Of a DNA stretch of 64,000 bases, positions 53,582-63,368 are shown one piece after another. Source of the stretch: Pollenia angustigena (lineage: Eukaryota; Arthropoda; Insecta; Diptera; Polleniidae); assembly GCA_930367215.1 (NCBI GenBank), contig OV884059.1, positions 51,554,957-51,618,956 on the forward strand, read 5' to 3'. The translations under genes were made by a program, and so were the position numbers. A model generated the notes under the pieces. It did no database searches. It was given only the letters and a program-made list of their open reading frames with translations, and was not told the origin of the DNA. The first letter of the stretch is position 1. Each line of letters starts with the position of its first letter.

Positions 53582-54313
53582 GGGCACTGCTACACGTTCA
53601 ATAAATATCGTGATATTTGGATCGCGATCCATTTTAAAATATTGATTGATCACGAGCGTATGCTACATGTTCAATATTTATCGCGTCAGTATTTATGTTA
53701 TTTTTATGTATTTTGTTTATTTTAATAATTTTTGCAGTGCAGTCGCTCTTTTTATTTTGTCGGAATAAGCTTTAGCCGACGAGTCCCACAATTCCGGCAA
53801 TGCCTCCAAACTAAAAATGAAATCTTTTAAAATAATTTTTTCACTGGTTAATTCCGATTCCACCGGCAGAACCCACTCGATTTCACTGTCTTCTGCCATT
53901 ACCCTTTATTTCAATAAACTTTTCACAAATTTTGTCAATTGTTTTACTTTTTATTTTTTTAATTTTTTCCACTGCGTATTTTATTTCCTTTATTTTGACA
54001 CTTTTTACTGACGTATCATGTCAATTATTTTACTTTTTATTTGTTTGATATTTTCCACTGCGTATTTTATTTCTTTTATTTTGACACTTTTTACTGACGT
54101 ATTAATTTCTATAATTATTATTTTATATCATGAAAATGCTACACGTTCAATATTTATCACGCGATCCACGATCCGCGATCTGGATTTCTGGATTTCATAT
54201 TTTAGGCCATTCTGCGATATGGATCGCGATCCATCAATATTGCATGCTACACGTTCAATAAATATCGTGATACTAGAAATATCACGATATTTATTGAACG
54301 TGTAGCAGTGCCC
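53582..54313. mobile_element. Harbinger derivative (732 bp) with 37-bp perfect TIRs and a MADF-like frame
   Basis: The 37-bp terminal inverted repeats starting GGGCACTGCTACACGTTCAA are perfect (53582-53618 and 54277-54313). The 3-bp duplication TAA flanks both sides (53579-53581 and 54314-54316). Next to the right TIR there is another head-on copy of the TIR core, giving a 27-bp-arm hairpin at 54246-54306. Two about 76-bp direct repeats lie at about 53940-54090. ATCGCGATCC motifs are repeated near both ends. It carries a short minus-strand coding stretch (53717-53899). Confidence 0.9.
53717..53899 (-). pseudogene. MADF-like N-terminal coding remnant inside the Harbinger derivative
   Basis: 60 codons: MAEDSEIEWVLPVESELTSE, then DFIFSLEALPELWDSSAKAY and SDKIKRATALQKLLK stop. 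The LPELWDSSAKAYSDK(I)KR pattern is the start of a MADF (Myb/SANT-like) DNA-binding domain, the class of accessory protein encoded by Harbinger elements. Here it is cut after the second helix, leaving a non-autonomous element that still carries the 5' end of its second gene. Confidence 0.6.
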
Positions 54314-54600
54314 TAAGCCCTATGGTGATACATTTTTATTGTTAAGGTGTACAATACAATTTCTAAACAAGGAGTGCAGTAAGTTATTAACTACTCCTCC
54401 GTTTCCTTTTAATTCAACGACTAGTCGAAGATAAATACTGTTCAGATCTCGATATGTTTCACCATTACCTAGTGATACAAATTCAATTGTGCTCGAATTA
54501 TCTTGTGAGGCAATTGGATTGTAGCATATTTCTTCGGTTTAAACAACGCTGGTTTGAATTGGAGGAGATTCAAATAAATCCAACTCACTCTTCATACATT

Positions 54601-55038
54601 CTATAAATCCTGACATTTCCAATTTCCAAAAATATCCTCAAAGTTCTTTCCTCTACAACGTTTTGATTTAATCTGTTGCTTTTGCTTTAAACGTTTAAGT
54701 TTTATACGTCGACCTTTACCTTTCTGCATTGTTTTCATTTTATCAATAGTAGCTTCTTTTATATTTTGTATGACCTTTTTTCCTTTGTTTAGTAACATTT
54801 CTTTTATTGGCTTTGTTCCAATTTCTTCTAAAATTTCTTTTCCAATATCTAATGATTTAGTCTTTAATATATTCATCCCCGATTTAAATAAGGGTTTTAA
54901 ATGTGAAAATACAGCCGAAAATATGGATCCAATACCACGAACGTATTGTAAAATTCTTGGTTCTTGATATATTTCACCAATATTTTGTATATTTTCTCCG
55001 GACTGATTATTATAATAACTTGTATAAATCGTATCCAT
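54601..55038 (-). CDS. Polinton basic core/minor capsid-type protein
   Basis: Start chosen at MDTIYTSYYNN (55038) because many Polinton homologues start MDxYYxS; the ATG at 55077 adds 13 hydrophobic residues. Domain order: Gly/Asn-rich N-terminus, hydrophobic GIGSIFSAVFSHLKPLFKSG, then GKEILEEIGTKPIKEML, then a very basic tail (KGKGRRIKLKRLKQKQQIKS). The IFSxxxxxLKPLFxSG and GKE pattern recurs beside Polinton capsid genes; comparison to adenovirus core or membrane-lytic minor proteins is an inference. About 145 aa, undamaged, ending 6 bp before the capsid start. Confidence 0.7.
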   Translation of the reverse strand: MDTIYTSYYNNQSGENIQNIGEIYQEPRILQYVRGIGSIFSAVFSHLKPLFKSGMNILKTKSLDIGKEILEEIGTKPIKEMLLNKGKKVIQNIKEATIDKMKTMQKGKGRRIKLKRLKQKQQIKSKRCRGKNFEDIFGNWKCQDL

Positions 55039-55077
55039 GGTTGTAATAAAAATGATTAATTTTGCTTGGTTACACAC

Positions 55078-56230
55078 CTATTTTATATACAACTTTTTTA
55101 AGTGAGTACAATAGACGGGAACTAATTTATTAAAGCTTATCTCTTCTCCTTCATCATTTCGAATCATTATGGAAATATCATTTATATTATAGGCTTCAAG
55201 AGGAAAATATTCAATTCTATTGAAATGAATATAGTCCTTTAATGTTGCTACTGAAAATATTTTTAAACATTTAGGCCCTGAATTTGTAAAACGCAACGCA
55301 ATCCCAAAAATAACATTGAAAGAAAAAACAATGTCAAAAATTTTTCAAAATTTTGTTGTTGCTTTCTACAGAAATACATATTGCGTTTAAAAATTATCAA
55401 CGCCACAAGATATGCAGCGTTTAAAATTTAAAAATTCAATATTCATTTCTATAGAAAACAACAACAAAATTATGAAATATTTTCGATTTTGTTTTTGCTT
55501 TCAATTTTTGGCGTTGCTTTTGCGTTTTACAAATTTAGGGCCTTAATTTTTTTACTACCAACATTCCGAGGTTTTATTATATCAGTATAAATAAATATGT
55601 TTTCACTTATATCAGACGATTAAAATTTATTAATAAACTGATTTATGTTGTCAGAGAATTTGTTCAAAGATTTTTCCAATATATAAGTTGTTGATGATAA
55701 AATGGGTTCTTTTTCATTATTTGATGATTCTGGACTTTTTATATTTACGCTACGAGTATCTTTTTCTCTTGATGATAAAATTGGATCTTTTTCACTATTT
55801 GATGGTTCCGAGCTTTTTGTATTTACGTAACGAGTGTGTTTTTCTCTCATAGGTATATTAGATTGGGGCTTATCAATGTTTAATGTATTTAAAAATTTTG
55901 AAGTTTTCTTTATATATTTTAAGTTCCTTAAATTTTGTTTTAATTTCATCGTATTCATTATTAGAGTCAATTTTCAATGTTTTTACAGATTGATTATTTA
56001 ACTTTGAAATGTTGCGTTTTTTACGTTTAAGTATATTTTGATTCATATTAAGTTGTTTATTCGCTATCGAGAAGGATATATCTGATAATCCGACTTCCCA
56101 CTGGTCACTCATGCTAAGAGATTGCTTTAATAAATTTGTAAAAGTACTTGAGGTGTTTTTATATAAATTTACTGAATCATTACTTAAAAAAGTAACATTA
56201 AGACTATTTTCCTCTGTGCTTGATGCAATA
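55078..56230 (-). pseudogene. Polinton penton-like protein (single jelly roll), broken by a MITE
   Basis: Pentameric vertex protein of Polinton virions. The N-terminal segment (about 56230-55873) contains TFLSNDSVNLYKNTSSTF and SDQWEVGLSDISFS, the WEVGL block typical of the family. A frameshift near 55930 follows. An inserted polar stretch has two tandem 26-residue repeats (REKHTRYVN... / REKDTRSVN..., about 55690-55850). FIYTDIIKPRNVG is at about 55560-55600. After the 269-bp MITE the C-terminal part 55273-55078 reads CLKIFSVATL, IEYFPLEAYNINDISIMIRN and EEISFNKLVPVYC. No start is obvious upstream of 56230 because of frame damage. Confidence 0.8.
55274..55542. mobile_element. Harbinger-type MITE, 269 bp, inside the penton gene
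   Basis: Ends GGCCCTGAATTTGTAAAACG and, from the other side, GGCCCTAAATTTGTAAAACG (one mismatch), flanked by TTA at 55271-55273 and 55543-55545. The whole element is close to an imperfect palindrome (TTGTTGTTGCTTTCTACAG versus TTTCTATAGAAAACAACAAC). A related eroded copy is at 9133-9362. The coding sequence on both sides reads through when the insertion is ignored, confirming the boundaries. Confidence 0.9.
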
Positions 56231-56291
56231 TTTATTAGAAATGTTAAATATTATAAGTTGTGTGTTATACATATATGAAAAATTTAGTTTA

Positions 56292-57212
56292 TCAACTAAA
56301 ATCTGTTTGATTAATCCATGAATTATATTCTTTTCCGAAACCCAACCATTTTACAAATAGTTTTTCGCCTCTACGTTTTAAGACTTTTTCAACTAAAAAG
56401 ATGTTAGGAACTTTAGTTTTTAATAACTCCTCTTGATAAAATCCACCATTAAATTTCCATTAAAATCTTTTAGCTGGTATGTGACAGGGTTTGTTGCATT
56501 TATTTTATTAACTTTAAAAACTTCTGTAGACCAATTTGGTGTATACCCCTTTTCAAAAACATTTTTATATTTGCTTATGCGAACAAAATCGTTAATATTG
56601 AATTTTCCATTTTTAAAAACTTTTAAATTATTATACACAGTTCTTAAAATTTTTTTTTTCATTTCGCTTGTTAACTGAATTAGGTTTCATCTTTATACTT
56701 CGATGATAAGATGAATTATATTCTTTCAACAGTTTATCTTATACATCTATCCAGTTATAGTTTCCTTGCATACTAAATTGTTTCCACATTTTATTTTTTA
56801 AAGTTCTATTAAATCGTTCAACTATTGACGCTTTTAAATTTGAATAGGTATGATAATGATTAATATTTAGCTCTTTCATTAGAGTTTTGAAATATGTGTT
56901 ATAAAATTCTTTTCCTTGGTCTGAATGCATGTTTTTAGGAGCTTTGTTACTGTTAAAATTTACAATACTTTTAAATGATTTAGAAACCTCAAATCCTGTT
57001 TTAGTTTTAAATGGAACAGCGTTGGCATACTTTGAAAAAACATCAATTACAGTAAGCATATACTTGAAACCTTTATTAAATTTTGCATATGGTAACATCT
57101 CCACCAAGTCTATTTGCCAAGTATCTAAAATTCCCTTTTGAATAAACCTACGTCGTTTAAAGTTTTTTCTAGCTTGACTATGAATTTCGTCAATAAGATT
57201 TTTTTTACTCAT
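56292..57212 (-). pseudogene. Polinton retroviral-type integrase with chromodomain
   Basis: Catalyses element insertion. Start at 57212 (MSKKNLIDEIHSQARKNFKR). Catalytic triad visible: D in WQIDLVEML, D in MHSDQGKEFYN and E in SIVERFNRTLKNKMW. A stop at about 56746 (IDV stop) and an A-run frameshift near 56660 break the chain. The SH3-like tail DFVRISKYKNVFEKGYTPNW and WSTEVFKVNKINATNPVTYQ is at 56662-56420, and a chromodomain-like end (VPNIFLVEKVLKRRGEKLFV then KWLGFGKEYNSWI) runs to the stop at 56292. Faces away from the ATPase gene with about 60 bp between, a divergent promoter region. Confidence 0.9.
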
Positions 57213-57270
57213 ATTAATTAAAATATTCTTCCTTTTTAATTCATTAACAAATGGTTTTTAAGAGTGCAAA

Positions 57271-57947
57271 CATGTTTCATCATTTACAATGATGGTTTGT
57301 GGTCCCTCAGGCTGTGGGAAATCTACTTTTATTAAAAATATTATAAAAAATCAAAATATAATATCTAAAGATATAGACCGAATCATATGGTGTTATTCTG
57401 AAATAAATTCACTTCCAAATATAGAAAATGTTGAGTTTGTTATAGGAATACAAATAAATAAATAAATAAATTCCAGAGTCTTTTAATACGAATGACGAAG
57501 AATCTACTTTAATAATATTGGATGATTTAATGCTTGAATCATCAAATAAGAAAGTTTGTGAACTATTTACAAAAGGATCTCATCATAGAAACTTAAGCGT
57601 AATTTTAGTTACACAAAATATTTTTCATAAAGGGTCTTATTCGCGGAGATATATCATTAAACTCCAAATATATAGTTATGTTTAAAAATCCAAGAGATAA
57701 GACACAATTCCAACATCTAGCTCGTCAAGTATATCCAGAAAACTCAAAATCTTTAGTAGATGTATATAATCATTGTACAGAACAGGCTCATGGTTATTTA
57801 ATAGTTGATCTTACTCAAGAAATACCAAACGCTTTAAGATTTAGATCAAATATTTTTAATACAGATTACTATATATATGCAAATATAAACAATGACTTCA
57901 AATCTAAAGTTACTGAAGGAGAACAAACATATTCTCTATGTTCTTAA
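57271..57947 (+). pseudogene. Polinton genome-packaging ATPase (FtsK/HerA type)
   Basis: Motor that loads DNA into the capsid. Walker A is MMVCGPSGCGKSTFIKNII at about 57289-57345, then IIWCYSEI. A microsatellite-like AAATAAATAAATAAATA interruption and frameshift lie at about 57453-57472. Walker B is STLIILDDLMLES at about 57513, then VILVTQNIFHKG at about 57600, a shift, and from 57678 the C-terminal part (MFKNPRDKTQFQHLARQVYP, YLIVDLTQEIPNALRFRSNI). At least three frame changes. The 3' end overlaps the next gene by 56 bp. Confidence 0.88.
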
Positions 57948-58290
57948 AAAAGCGGATCACAAACTACGTAATGCAATTTTGAAAAATGTTGACAATGTTG
58001 TTATCAAAACTTTAAATGAAATTATTTTAAATATTATAAACAGAAATCAGAAAATATACAAAAATGTGTTTGAAAAACTAAAACCATATAAAAATACTTT
58101 GAGGAAAGTTTGCTCATCACAAACCTCTATGCGTCAAAAGAGGAAACCTCTTATTCAAAAGGGAGGATTTTTACCCATTATTATTACATCGATATTAAGT
58201 GGAGTCATTGGAAAAATTTTAGAAAATGTCAAATTAATTATCAAAACTTATAGTTCTACATCCATCAACTTACGAAAAATTTTAAGTTAA
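57892..58290 (+). CDS. Small Polinton protein with GGF motif (core-protein type)
   Basis: 132 codons starting inside the ATPase end (ATG 57892). The region LKKADHKLRNAILKNVDNVV and EIILNIINRNQKIYKNVFEK, then a basic stretch (RQKRKPLIQKGGFLPIIITS), matches a small protein found after the ATPase in many Polinton/adintovirus-type elements. The KGGF site looks like a protease cleavage site followed by a hydrophobic tail (IIITSILSGVIGKIL). Suggested role as a virion core or membrane-active peptide is inference. The frame is intact. Confidence 0.7.
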   Translation: MTSNLKLLKENKHILYVLKKADHKLRNAILKNVDNVVIKTLNEIILNIINRNQKIYKNVFEKLKPYKNTLRKVCSSQTSMRQKRKPLIQKGGFLPIIITSILSGVIGKILENVKLIIKTYSSTSINLRKILS

Positions 58291-58324
58291 ACATTCTGAT
58301 TAAGATTTTTTACATCGGAAACTC

Positions 58325-58855
58325 TTGCCAATATATGGTTCACATACACTGAAGGATATAAACAAATGGTATTATATTAAACAAGTACTTGGATCCCAAC
58401 GATCATCTAATCAGAATAAAATATCAACAATGCATAATTTGCGCGATAATGAAACTCAAACGAAAAAGGTCTATAAAAAGCATATTGAAACGCAAACAAT
58501 TACACCTCAGTCGAGTAGTATAGCACTGCAAACAGATTTGAATTTGCCTGAAGATATTTACACAAATAATGATGACCAGAACGATAGGGATACAACAATA
58601 CAAAAATTTAATCCTTCTTCTGCATCATCCGTAGCTAAGCGTCTTAAAAGCTTTTCGGAAAAAGGACCCCCAAAAATTAGAATATTATCCAAAACTGATA
58701 ACTATTCAAATATGAAACAATCAACTTTACCTTATCAATATTATCCTCGTGTTACAAGAAATCGAAAGAAATTAGATTACGATACTGAAAATGTATTATG
58801 GCAAAATATTAAAAAAAAAAATAAAACTCTTTTTGTTTATAATATATGTATATAA
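58325..58855 (+). CDS. Hypothetical Polinton protein, 176 aa
   Basis: Open frame from ATG 58325; the frame is open a little further upstream, so the true start is uncertain. Polar and Gln/Thr/Ser-rich, with two NETQTKK / IETQTIT / IALQTDL-type repeats (a QT-containing motif occurring three times within residues 40-70). A basic Ser-rich region (SSASSVAKRLKSFSEKGPPK) follows, ending before the polymerase stop with about 50 bp between convergent genes. No enzyme motif. QT motifs of the KxTQT type are typical of dynein light-chain LC8 ligands, which is a speculation. Undamaged frame. Confidence 0.5.
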   Translation: MPIYGSHTLKDINKWYYIKQVLGSQRSSNQNKISTMHNLRDNETQTKKVYKKHIETQTITPQSSSIALQTDLNLPEDIYTNNDDQNDRDTTIQKFNPSSASSVAKRLKSFSEKGPPKIRILSKTDNYSNMKQSTLPYQYYPRVTRNRKKLDYDTENVLWQNIKKKNKTLFVYNICI

Positions 58856-59230
58856 AAATGTTTTATTTTTAATTTAAAATAATATTTACATGAAAAAATT
58901 TTTCTTTAGTATTCAATTTCCATTAAATATTCATCATCATCATTATCTTTTTGAAACTGATCTTTATAATTAATTAAATCTACGTTTACTTTCATTAAGT
59001 AGTCATCATCTTCATCAAATTTTAAAAATTGTTGCTTGTAGTGACCCCAAGCAAGAGTATTAACATTATTATCACAAATATATCTCTTCTTATCTAAATA
59101 ACTTTATGATATTTTTTTAATTAAGGAGGTATATAACACATGTAGTTTTGACTTAAAAATATACATATTTCCATAATAAATTTGTTTGTTAAATAAACAA
59201 TTTTTATAATCAGATAGACTCAAACTGTTA

Positions 59231-59495
59231 CATATCGATGCCTTACTTTCTCAACCTCGTAACTTAAAAATACGGTTTTGACTTTTTCATATCAAACGAC
59301 TGCCATTTTTGTGTTCTAACACTGCAACAACTTATTATTTCAATACAATGTACATAGATATATTCAATTCTTTAATAATTCCATTTTAACTTAAGCCCAA
59401 ACACCGAAGTATACAAAGATAAAACGTTTATTTTCTCTCCTAAAAAAGTTGTATATTTTTAAGATACGAGGTTGAGAAAGTAAGGCATCGATATG
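59231..59495. mobile_element. Palindromic MITE, 265 bp, inside the polymerase gene
   Basis: 31-bp perfect inverted ends starting CATATCGATGCCTTACTTTC, continued by 10 more matching bases after one mismatch. Flanks TTA (59228-59230) and CTA (59496-59498) are compatible with a mutated 3-bp Harbinger-type target duplication. The polymerase reads from KGVKSS on one side to SLSDYKNCLF on the other when the insertion is skipped. Confidence 0.85.
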
Positions 59496-60831
59496 CTACT
59501 CTTGACACCCTTAGCCTTTTTAATTTCTTGCATATCTGTTGTATTAAAAGCATACATTTTTGGTCTCAAACCTACAAATTCTTTCATAAAATTTCCATTA
59601 TTTTCGCCTTTCATCATCCCTAAGACTTTTTTATTTTTTTTTTTTTTTTGGTATTCCAAATTTATTATTTGTTTCATACTCTGATGTATCAAACTTTAAA
59701 TCAATGTCGTTAATTATATCTTTATAGAAGTCATCCGTTTCAAATGTATAAATAAATGAATCTGTGTCCATATAATTTAATTCTACTTTAGTTTTATATT
59801 TTGGTAATATGTAGTCGTAATGAAAATCATACATTTTCCATTTCGAAAGTTCTAAGATTGTAAAACCTAAGTAAATAGGCTAATTGTAAAATGAAAAAGA
59901 TTTATTTAGTTCAACTGCTACCATGTTTTCTTTAAATATACTTACAGAATGAAATTCTGGTTTAGCAATAAGAGAACGAGCTCCAAGTCTCTTACCAACA
60001 TTTTCCCAATTATTAACTATTTTAATATTTTTACGTTTATCAACGTTTTCCATTGTTTTTCCATATACTGCATTGTTTAATAGTTTGAAGAAATTTTTCT
60101 CAAAAGTGTTTTTTGCGTTAGTTCTATGAAAATTATTTAGTGAAAAATATTTTTTTAACCAATAAGACTGTTTAAATTTTAATATTCTATGAATTTTAGT
60201 TAGCTTCAAACCATGTTTTAAACATTGCTGTAAATTTGTATAATAAATTACATACTCCGATTTGTTATTTAAATCAACAAGTAACTTTTTTTCTTTGGAA
60301 TCTGGTGGAGTTTTGTTTTTACTACAAAAAGGTAAATTATTGTGAGTATCATGGATTTCTGTTGGATATACTAAATCAACTTCTAAAATATATCCAATGT
60401 CTGAATCATTTGGTATTGAGTCTAAAGAAAAATTATCAATGTTTCTTACCCACTCAAAATTACCTTCTGGTAGAGCTTCAGACATTGCCCAACCATATAA
60501 ATTATTTGCGTCTAAATAAATTAAGTATTTAGAAGGTAGGCTTTGATCATAATCTGGCAAATATTTATTGTTAGCAATAGAATGCCTTTGAGAGCATTGA
60601 ACTATTCCTCCTCTAATACCCTTTTGAAGAAAGGAGATCATTTCTAGATCAGTAAGCAAATCTAATTTAATATTTGTTAATTTAAGCATAGCATCCCATG
60701 ACAATCCTGGAGCTGTGAAATAATGGCATGGGTCTAAATTATAAATATCTTTACAAACAATCCTAAAATTCTCAAATACATCTGCTAACAATAAAACATC
60801 AGTTTTAAGGTATAACATTAACCCTTTGACA

Positions 60832-63368
60832 ACGAATGGGACACATATGTCCCATTTAGTTTTTGCGTCATTACAGCTACATTTTCCAATGGATTTTGAT
60901 CTAATTTGCGTTTTTCGATGAAAAACGCATCCTTTCTTTAGTATTCGTGCCAACGGTAAGGGTTTGTTGTATCAACTGGGCTTAAAAGTTTCTCAAAGTC
61001 AAAAATTTTATTTTTTTTTTTTGCCATTTTAGTTTTCTGATATCTCAGGCTCTAATGGATACTGTTCGATAAAATTTTAGTATTATATGCACCAATGCGT
61101 TATGTAAATTTATTATTTAACGCATTTGAAATTGGTTCTATAGTTTTCTCGATAGTTCTGAAAATATGATGGGACATATGTGTCCCACTCGTCGTCAAAG
61201 GTGAAAAAAGGCGATTTTTTTTTAATTTTATTTAGTATGTTACCATTAAAAAACAAAGAAAGCATAAACAATTCAGTAAAAACATAAACACAAAACTCCA
61301 AATATTAATTTTAAATTATGAGATCCTATAAATATTTCAGATAAACTAAATCAAAATCGAATTTAGTTATGGTAAATTTCAAAACAATTTCTGTTTCCAG
61401 TAAAGCACATTGGTTTATGGCATGCGTAACATATCGTGTTTGTTCGACTTTCGATTCCATTTTTTGTGCAAACAACACATCGCTTCCTGACTCCTCCTTT
61501 CATTTTTGCTTGGTAATGTCCAGCTAAATTTGATACCGCCCCCAATTTTGACCGTTTAACGGATTCTCGTGGTGTCGAGGTAATACCAACTTTTCGGCTA
61601 CAAAAGCCGTCTATTAACTGTGTAGCTAACTGCGTGCGAAATTCCAGATGTTTTATTGAAAACGGTTTTGTATTATTTGTGGATATCTTGTCATACACTA
61701 TGTATGAGTTTTGCACACCCAAATCCATTAAATCAAAAAACAGACGAAGATAAAATCTGATTTTCGATTTACGATCATGTTCATAATAAGACTGAAAATA
61801 AATAAATCTTTCTTAATAAAAAGTTACTTAGAAGTTACATAACGATATACCTTTTTCTGGTCCATAACATCAACGCCTCCCATGCCTGCGTTATAAAACG
61901 AAATCATTTTCGGACATGCTACACTAATTTTGTTTGCAGATCCAGCCTGACGTCTTTTGACATTTACGGTGTCCGTTGGATTTATGAAATTGGACCCCAT
62001 ATGCACTGCACGATTATCCATCCATTTCACAATTGAAACGCCTTTTGACACAAAGCTTTGGAAGTCTCCACGTTTAAAAGATTTATCAGCATCAAATGTT
62101 GGCATTTGTGCCCGATTTTTCCGTAAAGTGCCACAGGCTCGTATTCCCTTCTTCATAAGCTTATATAATAACATTGGACTATTGAAAAAGTTGTCAAAAT
62201 ATAGTTCTATTCCCATATTTTCCAGCCCTGCTGACATATCTAGAATAACGGATTCGCCAATGCCAATATCTCTCTGTTCCTTTTTGCCTGTATATATATA
62301 TCAATTTTATATAGATAACCACTCTTACTATCGCAACGGCACCACAATTTAAACCCCCAGCTTATGGGTTTGTCTTTCATATACTGTTTCATAATATTGC
62401 GGCCCTTAAATTTTACCATATGCTCGTCTATAGACTGATATTTGGCTTGGCTCAAACTTTTTCCAAATGCTGAGTTGAAATGATTTATTACTGGTCGTAT
62501 TTTAAAGGCTCGATCATACGATGGATCGTCACGGCTTGGCTGTTCAGCATTGTTAGCAAAATGTAAGCTGGAAAGAATTTTTTCAAAACGATCTCGAGTC
62601 ATAACCTTGGAAATAAACGGTACTGAATATATTTCCATCGTAGACCAGTACAATCTTATTTCTGGCAATCTGTGGATACTCATTGCAATAATCATCCCAA
62701 AAAACGCTTTCAACTCTTCTTGACTTGTAGAAAATATTATACCTTTCTGCTCACAATAAAGTTCCGTTTGGTGTATAATGTACTTTGTTAGTGCGTCGAA
62801 CTCACAAACTGTATTGAACACTTCTAAAACTGATGGGACCTCCTCACTATCATTAACCTTTGGGGTTAAAACCTGCTCGTATTCATAATCACTGTCAGTA
62901 TAAGCTGGCGATCTGTAATTTTGATTGGTTTTTTTCCACTGAAATTTAACTAAATGTTCTTTGGATGCATTAGGTTTGGGAACTCCTTTTGCCATTGACC
63001 CATCAGTCTTAGAATTTTTGCTCGTTGAAGGTTTTTCGGTCTGTACAATATCTTCGATTTCAATTTCGGTGCCGATCTCTAACTCCGTAAAATTATCCAA
63101 AACACTTCTATCTTCGGTGTCTAATTCCAGCACATTTTCTTCATCTTCACTATCCGACAAAATTCTTATAAATGTTTAATGCATTTGTCTCTAAATTTTT
63201 ATCTTTGACGACGAATGGGACACATATGTCCCATGATTTTTCTCGCAGAAGGAGTAACAATTTTAAAATTTTGACAACACTTTAGTCGTGAAATGTTGCC
63301 ATTTCGAAGAAGAATCCGCAATAAAATTTTGAAAATTGTCAGCGGAAAATTCTTCGTCGTCAAAGGGT
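60832..63368 (-). mobile_element. piggyBac transposon, 2,537 bp, inside the polymerase gene
   Basis: Bounded by TTAA (60828-60831 and 63369-63372), the piggyBac target. Ends are CCCTTTGACAACGAATGGG and, from the other side, CCCTTTGACGACGAAG. Near each end the palindrome GGGACACATATGTCCC recurs (about 60846-60864, 61168-61184, 63216-63233), accompanied by GACGACGA/TCGTCGTC, so each end is itself an inverted-repeat unit. The transposase gene fills the middle. It lies between exonuclease-region codons of the polymerase. Confidence 0.92.
61363..63160 (-). pseudogene. piggyBac transposase, frameshifted in a TA run, with one intron
   Basis: Cuts and pastes at TTAA. Start 63160 (MSDSEDEENVLELDTEDRSV), acidic N-terminus, then the DDE_Tnp_1_7 core (FFGMIIAMSIHRLPEIRLYW, YQSIDEHMVKFKGR with catalytic Asp 1, WGFKLWCRCDSKSGYLYKID). 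At 62290-62302 an expanded TATATATATA shifts the frame; the following frame 62237-61851 carries GIELYFDNFFNSP (Asp 2) and NAGMGGVDVMDQKK (Asp 3). A clean 59-bp intron (61792-61850, GTATAT ... TTTCAG) precedes the last exon 61791-61363, ending in a Cys-rich domain (CVVCTKNGIESRTNTICYAC, CHKPMCF). Expected full length about 590 aa. The TA-run slip is the only defect I see. Confidence 0.9.

Larger units (their letters stand above)
52638..54595 (-). pseudogene. Polinton major capsid protein (double jelly roll), broken by a transposon
   Basis: Equivalent of adenovirus hexon-type capsomer protein. Start at 54595 (MKSELDLFESPPIQT), with a premature TAA at 54539-54541. The N-terminal jelly roll shows IASQDNSSTIEFVSLG and RDLNSIYLRLVVELKGNGG. 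At 54313 a 732-bp Harbinger derivative is inserted and the gene resumes at 53581. GNDARSTHLESCGW and LFGKLHVDVFNQQKYLLNNV follow. A frameshift near 53340 leads to the C-terminal half 53342-52638 (KPEFYILEGGDKN, NLVVNGVQFPAQP, GYFLLAFDLTPD, CEFDSVIEIDKTRN). These are standard Polinton capsid blocks. Three independent lesions. Confidence 0.9.
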
